Source: Bagarius yarrelli
Taxonomy: Eukaryota; Chordata; Actinopteri; Siluriformes; Sisoridae
Reading direction: 5' to 3'
Length of the DNA stretch: 64,000 nucleotides
NCBI GenBank assembly: GCA_005784505.1
Contig: VCAZ01000120.1
Location: 431,001-495,000 of the forward strand
In this document: positions 11,198 through 22,000 of the stretch, one piece after another
Layout: every line of letters begins with the position of its first letter
Position numbering within the stretch: position 1 is the stretch's first letter
Position numbers and translations under genes: made by a program
The notes under the pieces: model-generated
What the model was told of the DNA's origin: nothing
The model's input: only the letters and a program-made list of their open reading frames with translations
The model's database searches: none

Positions 11198-12192
11198 GTA
11201 TGCCAAGCGAGCGGTAAAACTGCCGTGCAAGTGCATCGCTATTGTCATATTGAAAAATGACAAGCCTCGGCGCTAAACTGATGCTGGCTTCCAGACATTA
11301 ATATCAGAGCTGGTGGGCTCCAACAGTCAACCCTTACTTCAACCACCATTTCCCTCTTTTTCCACCCCCTCCCTCTGCCTTCCCCCAGTTCCCAACATGG
11401 CAGCTGGTATTTGGGCAAGTTCATGGAATCAATGTGCTTTTATTGCAGGCCCTTTTCTCTGGAACCAGAACGTTCTCTCAGCTGCCCCCGGATCCATATC
11501 TCTCCCGGCGTATTTACAGTAATGAAACATTTAGACGCTGCACGACAGACATTGATTTTGTTGTGGGAGAATGTTTTTTTTTTTTTCTTTTGAGGGACTG
11601 ACATTTAGGGAAAATGGCACAGTGTGAAAACATAATAAGTCTGGTCTGATTAACAGCGAGCTTTATTAATCAAAATCAATCAGATATTAAGATTTTGGGC
11701 AGCGTTACAGAACCAATGGTTCAGGCTAAAAAAGTTGGGTTTTTTTTTTTACAAAAGTTGTGTATTTGGGTTGTTTTTTTTTTCCTGCTGCGCTATCGAT
11801 CGGTCCCGTCTCATGTGACGCGAGGTCGGAGAGAGTAATGCTTGCTGTCGATGGCTGCTTAAAAGACTGAAAACCTAATTAAGTTAATGATGAGCAAACA
11901 ACACATCGCTGATCTTAAATAAATAACAGCGAGACACTCGGTCGGGCGACGTTTGGTCTGCAGGTGAGTCGATGGTCGCAGTGCTGAAATCTCTTCGAAA
12001 TGTTATTATAACAGCGCACAAGCCGCTCACCTCCACCTCGAGCACAAACTACTTTTCTATTGTAAACCGTTTCCTGCGTTATTTATTAAAATGAAGTTAT
12101 ATTTAGTGCAGAATTAGCAACAATGCAAACATTAGCATTTCTAGTATTGGTGTGAGGACATTAAGGAAGTTTGTATTTAAATTAAATAATTT

Positions 12193-12288
12193 TTGACAGT
12201 TCTTATTCAGAGCGACTTACATTTATCTCATGTTTTTTATTCAATTAAGCAGTTAAGGGTTAAGGGCCCTACTCGGGGGCCCAGCAGC
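12193..12288 (-). mobile_element. L2-tail SINE, 3' part only
   Basis: The minus strand shows 'ggcccccgagtagggccctt', 'aacccttaactgcttaattg' and the tail 'gataaatgtaagtcgctctg'. The tRNA-like head is absent. Confidence 0.75.
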
Positions 12289-12702
12289 TTTTTTTCTTTA
12301 TTTATGTGAAAATCAATATTTATTTTTATTTATGTGGTTAGTGTTGAAATTTATTTTTATAAGAAATCTGTGCAAAATGTCTTTTAAATGTCCTTATTAG
12401 CTTTACAGAATATATTTTAAAACATATATAAAAATAAAAAGCTCAAGATGAATTTTAGAACTGAATTTTGTATAATGTGGAATGATAAAGCCCGGGGTGG
12501 CTGTGGCCAGGAACTACCCCCTCCACCCCTCGCATGTTTAAATGATGTCCTTTCTATTGTCACGTACATTCAGTTGGAGTCGTGGAACCGGGAGCTATTT
12601 ATTGTATCGCCACCAAACCCCAGGTTGGGGCGGGGGGTAGGGGGTGTCGTGTAGTTTCTTTGTAGTGAACAGACTTTCATTTAACATACATTTCATTTAT
12701 AC

Positions 12703-13069
<367 letters not shown>

Positions 13070-13460
13070 TTTTCTAACTTTCAAGTCCGTAGGGTCTCCC
13101 AATTCGCTAATAAGCTTCTCTGCCCCGTCTACTTAATGCACCCGAAGAAAGCCGAAAGTGCTTGTCAGCGCACTTGTTCCCTTGCGCACTTCTCAATTAA
13201 AGTGTGCACTTTTAAAAATTTCACACTTGGTGAAAGAGCATAATTAGGGCATAATGTGGGTATTGGAACAGGGCCAATCTAGTAAATTTGATACCTGACA
13301 CATAAAAACATTAACTACCACAAATAACAAGGTTGACGTATGTCTATAAACAACATCGTCCAAATTAAAGACAAGCCAAGATCAAGTCCCAACTGAAGGA
13401 TGGAGACCACCAGATCCTTACTTTAACCCCTAACCTCGACTACTTACACACCTTACACAC
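13070..13460. other. Single-copy intergenic stretch
   Basis: No element ends, no recognisable open frame. Confidence 0.5.
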
Positions 13461-13619
13461 ATTCAGCACACACCCTTATTCAAGACAAGTAACATTTTGC
13501 CTCCTTACTTTATTCTTGCGAGCGATTGAAGATTAGGGGCCTTGTTCAGGGGCCCAGCAGTGGCAGATGGGTGTGGCCAGGAATCATACCAATGATCTTC
13601 CAATCAGCAAGTCGCAGAG
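13461..13619 (-). mobile_element. L2-tail SINE, diverged
   Basis: The minus strand shows 'ccactgctgggcccctgaac', 'aaggcccctaatcttcaatc' and a weak tail. The head near 13619 is short and eroded. Confidence 0.7.
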
Positions 13620-13952
13620 ACGACACCATAAAACAGGACCTTGTATAAGAAATAGGGAGGCAACATTTCAGGCTGAAGCAGAAAGTTAAGTTATATAAAT
13701 ATATAATTAAAAAGCCACAGACCTGGCAAGGCTGATCGCGACGTTGCTCATCTACATTTCCATAACCCTGGACTGTGCTTTTCATCCGCAACTGTCTGCT
13801 GTGTATTCCCACAGCGGTGAGTGGGGAGTTTTGTCGCTGGATTTTATGTTCTCATTACATGCTGTACAGAGACGATAATGAGAACAGGCTTCTTTCTCCA
13901 CAGCTGCAGTGTGTGTAAGAGTTTCAGTCAGGAGGATGAGAGCATTATACAT

Positions 13953-14160
13953 TATATAGCCAAAAGTTTGTGGACACTTCACCATCCTCCCACATGACAA
14001 TGTCCCTGTGCACAGATACCCTGATCTCCATGAGGACATACTGTGTTCTGGATGTTTTAAGTAGAATAATGTCTCATGTCCTGTACAGAGTCCTGCATCC
14101 GACTCCGTCCCTTTAAACTGGACACCATTGGGATGAACTGGAACTTTGATCTGTTTGTGA
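13953..14160 (+). mobile_element. Tc1-like transposon remnant ('ccaaaagtttgtggacac' family)
   Basis: The left end 'tatagccaaaagtttgtgga' is a widespread teleost Tc1-like terminus. Near 14110-14145 the + strand encodes a short piece, LDTIGMNWN, typical of the region after the DDE domain in this family. Everything between, and the right TIR, is missing, so this is a deleted relic. Confidence 0.65.
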
Positions 14161-14938
14161 TTTATACTGTACATGGATGGTGGTCTACCAAATGTCTAAA
14201 ATGAAAATGGTAGCCCCACCCCTATTTAAAAATATAAGAAAAGCGTAATAAAATATATATTAGACTATAAATGGAATATATATTACAATATATTTATAGA
14301 AGAAGACAGTGGGTAAGTTTGCAATTTTCATTTTTATTTTATTTGCCAGAAAGAAGGTTTAATTAGCGAACGAACACAAAACATAAGAGTTGGAATGTTC
14401 TGTGAAGATATTCAAGCACAGAACACAGTAGAAAAGCTTCACAGGAAGTCTAATGAGATCAGCAGCTAAGATCCTGTGCCCTGTATCGCGCTGAAATTAG
14501 TCACTGCGGCGAAATCTGATTACCTGCGGTGACAGAGCGAAACATGGAAATGACTTTTTTTGTGCATGTCATTAAAGAGGAATCGATCGCAGGAGGCCGA
14601 GGGTTATTTATCTCAGCCGGCTGGGGGCAGACGGGTCGGCTAGACACGCGCCTTTCATAATGAGCGTTTTTCTTATACACTGCGATTCGTTGCTTTGTAA
14701 CTATGTGAAATGACAATAAAGTTGAATCTAATCTAATGTAATCTAATTTGGGGAAAGGATGAAGAGGTCCAATCTGTGGCAGGAGATAGGCTTCGTTTTA
14801 CTTTCCACTTTGTCTTTGTCTTCAATTTTATAAAAAAAAAACCTGTAGGTTGTTATTGAGGAACTAAACCACAGTGCTGGTTGGTTCTTGGTCCTGATTG
14901 GTCGGAGGCTGTTAATGAATAAGTTTTGTTGAAAGAAA
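14161..14938. other. Single-copy stretch, including a GC-richer island
   Basis: 14460-14665 has CpGs and no repeats, followed by a retroposon-like tail at 14671-14748. The rest is ordinary AT-rich DNA. Confidence 0.45.
14671..14748 (+). mobile_element. Retroposon 3' tail with (TCTAA)n end
   Basis: The sequence 'gtgaaatgacaataaagttg' followed by repeated 'aatctaatctaatgtaatct' looks like the 3' end of a non-LTR retroposon with a pentanucleotide tail. How far it extends upstream is unclear. Confidence 0.55.
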
Positions 14939-15074
14939 TGGTAGATCCGATGTTAAGGTGTTGGACTGCTGGCCAGAAGATTGCCAGCACAGTTTATCTA
15001 CCACTGCTGGGCCCCTGAGCAAGTCCCTCAATCCAAAACTGCTCAGCTGGATAAAAAAAATGAGGTAAATGTTA
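14938..15074 (+). mobile_element. L2-tail SINE
   Basis: The head is eroded ('ttaaggtgttggactgctgg'), the body 'ctgggcccctgagcaagtcc' is clear, and it ends in 'gaggtaaatgtta'. The tail core is truncated. Confidence 0.8.
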
Positions 15075-15295
15075 GTGGCCCTGGGAAAGGTTGTTAACCA
15101 AACACCACTAGTGTCCAATCTAAATCTCATCTGGTTAGACATGCATTAGTTCTAGTCTTTGTTATTGTTTCCGTGGTTACAGTGTTCACAGGGTCTCGTA
15201 TGATAAAGTCTCTGCATCATCTCACCTAAATAATAAAGCAGACGTTTATAACAGGAGACTGTCAGACATCTTCTCTATCAGTTTCATAGTAACAT

Positions 15296-15402
15296 CCATC
15301 CATTCATCCATCCATCCATCCATCCATCCTTCCATCCATTTATTGTCTAAACCCGTTTTTTATTCCTAATCAGGGTCACAGATCTGCTAAAGTTTATCGC
15401 AG
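15296..15402 (-). mobile_element. 'tggaggaaaccggag' SINE, 3' fragment
   Basis: It holds a (CATC)n tail, then 'tattcctaatcagggtcaca' and 'gatctgcta', equal to the end of the copy at 10227-10500. Confidence 0.8.
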
Positions 15403-17104
15403 AACATTTTCTCCAAATATTTTGAAAACATTCATCAGAGAAGCGGCATAAAGACATTCCAAGAGCGTCTTTGCAAGAATGTATTGTCTCAACATCACAG
15501 ATATTAACTATTAATAACATTATGAGAAAGTTCCATAGACATTATAATATAAACGTTTTGTCCTAACATTCAGACAACTTTTGAAGAAAGAGACAAGCAA
15601 ACATGAAACGTTTTTTAGATTTTAGAAATAATAATAAAAGAAAATAACTAGTTGTGTTGAGTTAAAACACACACACACACACACACACATACACACACAG
15701 ATGAAGTTTTGTCTCTTAACAGTTTGGGAGTTAAGGTGGAAGACTGCGAGTTTCCTGACATCATCACAGGAATTAATTGGGTTGAAAGAGGCGAGTCAGG
15801 GTGCAGCGTTCTAAAGCAGGAAGGAAGTGAACTCAATTTGGGAGATTTATTGAGGCCGACGTCGTTTCTTTATTCAAGCTGGATTAGAAACGCAAACTCA
15901 ATTAAACAGCGTGATGCGGCAGTCGCCCGGGCTGCCGTAGCCGAATCACACCTCTGAGAGAGTCAGGAGAAAACACATGCAGGGTCAGAACCAGGAACTA
16001 ACACAACATCAGGAAATCAATCCAGCTGCATAAATGACTGGATTAAAGAGGAAAAATTCAGTAAAAACAGAAATTAATTTTAAAAATGATAAAAGCTAAA
16101 AGATTCTTTAAAATTTTATTTTAATTTTGAGTCAAAAGTGAAAATCACAATTATTTCACTAATTAACTAAATAAAATAATAAAAATGTCAAAGTTTTTTT
16201 CAGCAAAATGAATAAATCTAGAAAAGATAAAATGAAAGCAGAAATATTTTTTACAGTTGTGTGTAAATGCTGTGTTATTGACAAGAATAAACAAAAATAA
16301 TCAATCAACTAATTCAACTAATCAAATAAAAACAGAAAACAGACCTAAAAACAGACGGATAATGAATAAATAAATAATTGTACATTTTAAAATATATTCA
16401 CATTTGCAAAATAAAAAATAAAAATACAAAAAATATAAAAATAAAATAAAGTTAATCACAAATAAATAACTGAAAAATAGTCTTGAGGCTGTTAACAAAT
16501 AAATACATAGAATGTGAACAAAATAATAAAATGATTTGAAATTGGAATAAAACTTACATTTAACTTTAAAATGGTGTCAATTGAATATTAATGCCAACAA
16601 CTAGAAAATATTAAAAGGCTACTGATAAATAAATAAATAAATAAATAAAAAGGGTAAATAATGTAGTAATAAAAATACTAAAAATAGATTATAAAAAATA
16701 CATACAAAAATTAAATACAAATATGGAGTCACGACTACTGAAAAAAAACATTTAATTTGTTAATAAATAAGTACCAAAACCAGGACATTAATTGTTTGAT
16801 CAGATTTGTCTTAAACGCTCTGCAGGTGTAGAAGAGGTTCCTGAAAAACCCGCTGTAACTGAGCTGTAACTGAACTCATGAGCTCATGAGTTCATTCTAA
16901 AGCGGTTTAGAGCAGAGAACCCAGTCACGTCACGTCTTCAGGCTTTAAGGACCAGAGCTGATAGATCAGTGCTGGACTCTAGTCCCCAGGACTGGACCTG
17001 AGGATCAAGAGGAACCAGTGTGAAGTCACGTTCTAAAACCTTATAAACTACAACGTCAACTTTATCACTGTAGACGGACGGACAGAAGGCCAGACACATC
17101 GACA
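15403..17104. other. AT-rich intergenic DNA
   Basis: A (CA)n run lies at 15666-15699. 15700-15960 is a balanced, CpG-containing segment with an 82-codon open frame of no known family. 16050-16790 is very A-rich with many 'aaataaataa' runs. 16800-17100 is single-copy. Confidence 0.55.
15666..15699. repeat. (CA)n microsatellite
   Basis: About 16 CA units with one 'cata' interruption. Confidence 0.95.
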
Positions 17105-17360
17105 GGGTGGAGTGACATAAACGTTAAATAAATAAGAGAGAGGGAGAGACCAAAAAGTATAAAAGGATAAAGAAAGACAGAAAAATAGATAGATAGATAG
17201 ATAAAAGGGATAGGAGAGAGAAAGAGGGAGAGAGAGAGAGATTTAAAAGGGATAGGAGAGAGAGAGAGGGGGAGAGGGAGAGAGAGAGAGATTAAAAGGG
17301 ATAGGAGAGAGAGAGGGGGGGAGAGGGGGAGAGAAGGACAGAGAGACAGGGGGCAGAACG
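17105..17360. repeat. Purine-rich array with about 50-bp higher-order unit
   Basis: A (GATA)5 run at 17185-17202 is followed by three related blocks, each starting 'aaaagggataggagagaga' and followed by GA/GGGA runs. Almost no pyrimidines occur on the + strand. Open frames rich in L, S and P on the minus strand are by-products. Confidence 0.9.
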
Positions 17361-17526
17361 GGAAAAAGACTTAGGAAGAAAGATGTTAACAAAGACAGAG
17401 CAAAACCAAGAAAAGTTTTCAGGCTAACCAAAAGCAAACCTTAAATAAACCAAAAAGCATTAGCTGGGAAAGTAGATCCACTGAGTGAGAGATGGAGGTG
17501 GGGGTGCTGAAACATATGCTGTAGCA

Positions 17527-17530
<4 letters not shown>

Positions 17531-17565
<35 letters not shown>
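17531..17565. repeat. (GT)n microsatellite
   Basis: About 17 uninterrupted TG units. Confidence 0.98.
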
Positions 17566-17567
<2 letters not shown>

Positions 17568-17675
17568 TCCCATCCTGTCGATCTCTCAGAAGTGCAGATT
17601 AAAACATTCTAGTCTCGTTTTTTCTCTGACCTGGGTGTAGCCGTGTCACTGCAAGAGGGCACTCTGCCTCCAATA

Positions 17676-17732
17676 TGTGTGTGAGTGTGTGTTTGTGTGT
17701 GTGTGTGTTTGAGTGTGTGTGTGTGTGTTTTC
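17676..17732. repeat. Interrupted (GT)n microsatellite
   Basis: GT runs separated by 'gagt' and 'tttg'. Confidence 0.92.
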
Positions 17733-17847
17733 CCCCAAGCTCCATGCTGTGAGAATTTTGGTGGGGTTTAGTCTCTGGCCTGAAGTTTCAAGGTGAGGCA
17801 GTCGTCAAGGCATCAGGACTCTTATTAGTTCCTGCGCCGGATTCTGA

Positions 17848-18431
17848 TTGTGCATTCCAGAGGGTGCGCTCTTCTACCAGAATTTCAATGAGTGTGACTT
17901 GAACAAAAGACTTGAAGATTGGAGGATTGTGCCATCTGCCTGTGGTACGAGGATCGCCGGACAAGCTCGCTGTACATCATTATCACTGAGGGACACTGCA
18001 GATAGAGTGGAAACACCTCCACCTTCGAACCCTCTCCTCTTTCTCTTCCCACAGGGGACCTTTTCTTTTTTTGTCGTTTTGCGAATGGGATTTTTTTTAA
18101 ATGCTCGTTTTAATGGGAATTTTGATAGAAATGCTTAGCTGCTTTACGCACAAGTGCATGATTGTTATGGTAGTTTACGCACAGAGGGTGAACAAATTAT
18201 ACTTACTGGACACCCATTAGATGCACATAATTATTTACTTTTGATTGACACCTCATTTAAATCAAAAGGTGCATTTAATGGGTGGAAGCAACATTGGTAG
18301 ACATTTCTGAGGAGGAAAGCAATGTTTCATCCATTGACTTGGTAGCAGAGGAGATAAAAGAAGAGGTTAAAGAAGAGGTACCCGTGGACCAAAAGGCATC
18401 CAGCAGTGGCAGCTACTCAATAAGGGTCTTA
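17848..18431 (+). pseudogene. Decayed reading frame of unknown identity, left part
   Basis: One frame is open from 17848 to 18135, has a TAG at 18136, and stays open to 18297. A second frame, overlapping by about 20 bp, is open from 18279 to 18431 and has an acidic stretch (EEIKEEVKEEVP). The residue mix of the last two segments looks protein-like rather than random: LRTEGEQIILTGHPLDAHN is near 18170-18225. I do not recognise the family. Just upstream of the 'gggacc' at about 18055, 'ttctcttcccacag' would fit a 3' splice site. It could be a decayed mobile-element gene or a host pseudogene, with an L2 LINE insertion separating it from the frames at 19269-20190. Confidence is low that the parts form one gene. 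Confidence 0.3.
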
Positions 18432-18724
18432 TGAGGGGCAGACACTACCATAGGAAGACACCGGTGACATTCAGGTGATAAGCCTGAAAAATATAAAATA
18501 TAATTCATGGGCGATGACCACGCCAGAACCAATGTTGGAGAATCGTTTATTGCATGGAATGTTAGGAATGGGTAGATCAAAGATAAAGGGGTTGACAGTA
18601 GGATGAGGATTAAGGGGTGGGGGGTGATCAGGGCGTCTGGGGGATGGTCCAGAGAGATTATGGGTATTGCCTCATTGTGCATTTAGGCCAAACAATGCAA
18701 CAAGGATAGAAGGGAATATGAGAT

Positions 18725-19245
18725 AAGGAGACTCCACTGCTGCGCCCCCTCCATTGGCTCCTAGTAGCTGCACACATCAGATTCAAAACACTGATGCTCG
18801 CTTACAAAGCCAGAAATGGAGCTGCACCCTCCTACCTACAAACACTTATCACTCCTGGCATCGCACTACGCTCTCGCAGATCCACAGCACTGCTCGACTT
18901 GTTCCACCATCCCCTAGGACACAAGGTAGATCTGCCTCAATACTTTTCTCTGTTCTGGCACCAAGATGGTGCAATGAACTTCCCATCAATGTCAGAACAG
19001 CAGAGACACTGACTGTCCTCAAGAGGCGTTTGAAAACTCATCTCTTTCTTAAATACCTGCACTTAACAATTAAGGAAATAAAAAATAATAATAATAAATT
19101 TAAAAAAAACTCTTTTCAACAGTTTTTTTGGTGTTGTTACACCAATTTGTGAACTATTGTATCAGTATTGAGCTGATAAATGATGTGACTCAAAGCACTT
19201 CTTGTACGTCGCTCTGGACAAAAGCGTCTGCTAAATGTAAATGTA
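18725..19245 (+). mobile_element. L2-type LINE, 3' end with reverse transcriptase C-terminus
   Basis: In one frame from about 18742 the translation gives LMLAYKARNGAAPSYLQTLI, and further on a different frame gives SVLAPRWCNELPINVRTAE followed by KRRLKTHLF. These are typical of the end of L2 reverse transcriptases. The switch between frames near 18935 is a frameshift, so the copy is dead. The 3' end carries 'cgctctggacaaaagcgtct' followed by short TGTAA-type units, as in eel UnaL2. It is 5'-truncated at about 0.5 kb, as usual for LINE copies. Confidence 0.9.
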
Positions 19246-19268
19246 GATAAGGGTAGATAAATGGATGA

Positions 19269-20190
19269 GAAGGGGAGGAGGAGGGGAGGGTTCAGGAGAA
19301 AGAGACCAATGGTGCGATTTGGGACAGCCCAATTTATGAAGGAAAGTCAGGTGGACCTCAGTTAACTTCTATTACTGAACAAAGACCATTCTGCAACCAA
19401 GATGAGAGTATAGTTTTTGGGTGGAATGTTGGGTGGAGTGGATGGAATAGGGAGGAGTGGATGATCAGGTTCATCAGGGTGTCTGGGGATATCACCTCAT
19501 TGTCATTTAGGCCAGACGATGAATCAGGATGATCATAGGAAAGTAAATTTCTGAGCTTTAGAGGAAGCCGTTAAAGGTCAGCATAAACATGGACTCTAGG
19601 GTCTGATAGGTCCTGGGATTCAGACTGCCTGATAGCGTCCACCAGAGAATGCAAAGGCTAAATAGATTAGTGGTTAATAGAAGGTGTTTGGTTGTAAGAT
19701 GACCTCTGACCGTGATATTCTTTTGTTATTAATTTTGACTACTGCTGTGTTGTTACGTACTGATTTTCTTGACCTTTTCTGCACCCAAAGAAAGGCTGAT
19801 TGTTATTTTGATTATGGGATATATTTGATAAGCTGCAGTGGAGAATGAACCTGACTGTGGATTGAGGAAGGTGAACTCTGGAATCGTTTGGAGGCAAACC
19901 AGTTCCCTCCATATCCTATTGAGGGTGCTGAGTCAGTGGAGAAATGGATGAGTAATACGTCGTTATGAAAGAAGGAAATGTCGTTCCAGGATGAGAGGAA
20001 TTGTTGCCAAAGCCGCATTTCCATTTTCGTGCATCATCTGATGTTACTCTGCCGTAAAAAAGAAGGGATTGATGCTGCTTTTGACAGAAGGTTGGACAGG
20101 GAGGAGTTCCCTTGAGGAATTATCCTGATTGCAAAGTTGAGGTGGCCTAGAAGTGCTAGTCGCTGGCGCTTTGTAGACCTTTCTGCTAAT
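19269..20190 (+). pseudogene. Decayed reading frames of unknown identity, right part
   Basis: A stop-free frame of 87 codons runs 19269-19529 (includes VGWSGWNREEWMIRFIRV). A second frame starts at an ATG at 19699 with a hydrophobic run (ILLLLILTTAVLL) and continues with in-frame stops at 19846, 19852, 19966 and 20113 to a final stop at 20191. Between stops the residues remain protein-like (for example AKLRWPRSASRWRFVDLSAN at the end). I cannot name the family. The hydrophobic start could be a signal or membrane segment. The stops show it is not functional. Confidence 0.3.
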
Positions 20191-20387
20191 TAGGACTGGA
20201 CAGCAAGGCATTCAGGAAATTCAGAATTTTTTGTGTTGATGGTTACAATGAAACTGTAGTTTCCAAGTTTTTTTTTGTTTTGGAAATGCCTGGACTTGCA
20301 CATAGATAAAGAAGTGTAAAACACTCCCCATTCCCCAAAGTATTTTTATCGTGTTCGAAATTCGGCTTGGTAAGTTTTCATGCTTTA

Positions 20388-20690
20388 GGGGCCAGTGGTG
20401 GCTCAAATGGTTAAGGTGCTGAGTTGTTGATCTGATGACCAGGAAGATCTGGGTTCAAGCCCCAACACCACCAGCAGCTGTTGATCTGAAGACCAGAAAC
20501 ACCCGCGTTCAAGCCAACAACTGTTGGGTCCTTAAGCAAGACTTGTAACCCTTCCTGCTCCAGGGGGCGCTGTATCATAGCCGACCCTGCGCTCTGACCC
20601 CCAACTTACTAAGATGGGATATGCAAAAGAAGAATTTCACTGTGCTTTAAAAAAAGTATATGTGACAAAATAAAGGCATTTACATTTTAC
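20388..20690 (+). mobile_element. tRNA-derived SINE, second subfamily, with duplicated B-box segment
   Basis: The head 'gccagtggtggctcaaatgg', B-box-like 'gggttcaagcccc', then a second partial copy of the segment ('ttgatctgaagaccag...gttcaagcc'). The body is 'ctccagggggcgctgtatca', 'gccgaccctgcgctctgacc', 'cttactaagatgggatatgc', and it ends 'aataaaggcatttacatttt'. Related copies are at 29704-29912, 34410-34636, 38030-38214 and 38891-39078. The tandem duplication of about 45 bp around the B box is specific to this copy. Confidence 0.85.
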
Positions 20691-21257
20691 ACCATGCTGT
20701 GGTCCAGCTATTGGCTCCCAGCAATAATCATCTGCAGGCCACTGTTTACTAAGAAAAGCAAGAGTATATTTTTTCGGTCCTTTTCCAAGATCTATTACTC
20801 ATTACCAGTAAGATATTCAGTAATTCTGACAATTCATACATATATACTCCAAATAGTTCAACAACAGCATGTATTTGACTTTAGGTTTGCTTTATTTGGG
20901 CCATTTAGCCAAATTGTACAGGTCTCTAACAGTTAGCAAACGCTAACCTTCGCTTTTTACATCTTTTCACATGCAGATTCTCTCTCATCACACCAGGTTC
21001 ACCCTCAGCTTCAGCTCTCACTATTCCAAATATCTCATATCCAAAAAGTGCTACTAATCTCCTCCAAAGCTCAAATCAGCATCCAGTTAAGAGCTCTTCA
21101 GAAAGAACCGGAACAAAGAACCCTGAACGCTTCATCTCGCCTTTTTCCCACAAGCTGTAATGCGATGTCAAGAAGACGGACGGAACGAAAAGCGAGCAGA
21201 CGCAAGGGCTGAATTTTAACACGCAGGATTATTACATAGAATAAGTCCCTGAGGAGC

Positions 21258-21286
21258 GTGTGTATGTGTGTGTGTGTGTGTGTGTG
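21258..21286. repeat. (GT)n microsatellite
   Basis: GT run with one 'tatg' interruption. Confidence 0.94.
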
Positions 21287-21448
21287 GGCGGGTTACGAGG
21301 AAAATGCAATCATCTAATATAAACTGTCACAGTTCAAGAGGTAAGAATGAACTCAGCAAAAAACAAGGTGGAGGAAAATGGAAAGGGCTTTTATTTACTT
21401 TTAGCGTTTTTTTGTATTTCCAATGTATTAACAGTGTTAATGTTCGTG

Positions 21449-21472
21449 GTGTGTGTGTGTGTGTGTGTGGTT
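21449..21472. repeat. (GT)n microsatellite
   Basis: About 11 GT units. Confidence 0.93.
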
Positions 21473-22000
21473 ACTGTACATCATCATTATCTGATTACTA
21501 ACCTCAGATCGAAGCCTGACACTCACCCAAAGTGTCTTTTACCGATTAATCTCGAAGCAGAAACAGGAATGATCAAAGAGCAGAGAATCCGTTTGAGGGC
21601 ATCTTGATCAGACACGACAAACTCAGAGCGAGATCAAAGCAAAGACCACGTGGAAAGGAGGATACGTCAAAAACTTTCGGTTAAGAGAGGAAGATGTGGT
21701 TCGATAAGGAACGATTTGTTGGTCGTTCGAGTGCCGCTGCCGGTTAATGAGGAGAAAAAAAAATAATCAAACGAGCTACCGGAAAGCGCAGGAGAGGACG
21801 ATTTTCTGGAAACATGAGATCCTTTTTAGAGCATTAATGAGAAGATCTTATCTGGATACAGTCGTCAGAGGTGTGGACCGCCATTTTGGAGACAGGATAT
21901 ATCTTTGATATTTATTCTTAAATATATGTTATTCTTATTATTCTTAATCCTATATAATAGTTACACCTCTTAACAATTTCTTGTATAGTTTAGTATATTA

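Larger units (their letters stand above)
10501..12192. other. Mostly single-copy DNA with two CA microsatellites
   Basis: 10501-10896 holds no recognised element. 11200-11580 is CT-rich single-copy DNA. 11790-12080 is a higher-GC, CpG-containing island with TAATTA-type motifs ('aacctaattaagttaatgat'). No gene model can be supported. Confidence 0.5.
20691..22000. other. Single-copy stretch with two GT microsatellites
   Basis: GT runs at 21258-21286 and 21449-21472. 21580-21870 has balanced composition with several CpGs. No gene model is supported. Confidence 0.5.

Noticed and set aside
15709..15957. 82-codon + strand open frame
   Set aside because: Does not match any family I know; starts on a non-ATG codon and lies in a possible conserved non-coding island.
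19699..20190. Endogenous retrovirus envelope or gag
   Set aside because: Considered because of the hydrophobic leader, but no LTRs, primer site, reverse transcriptase or protease can be seen; identity left open.
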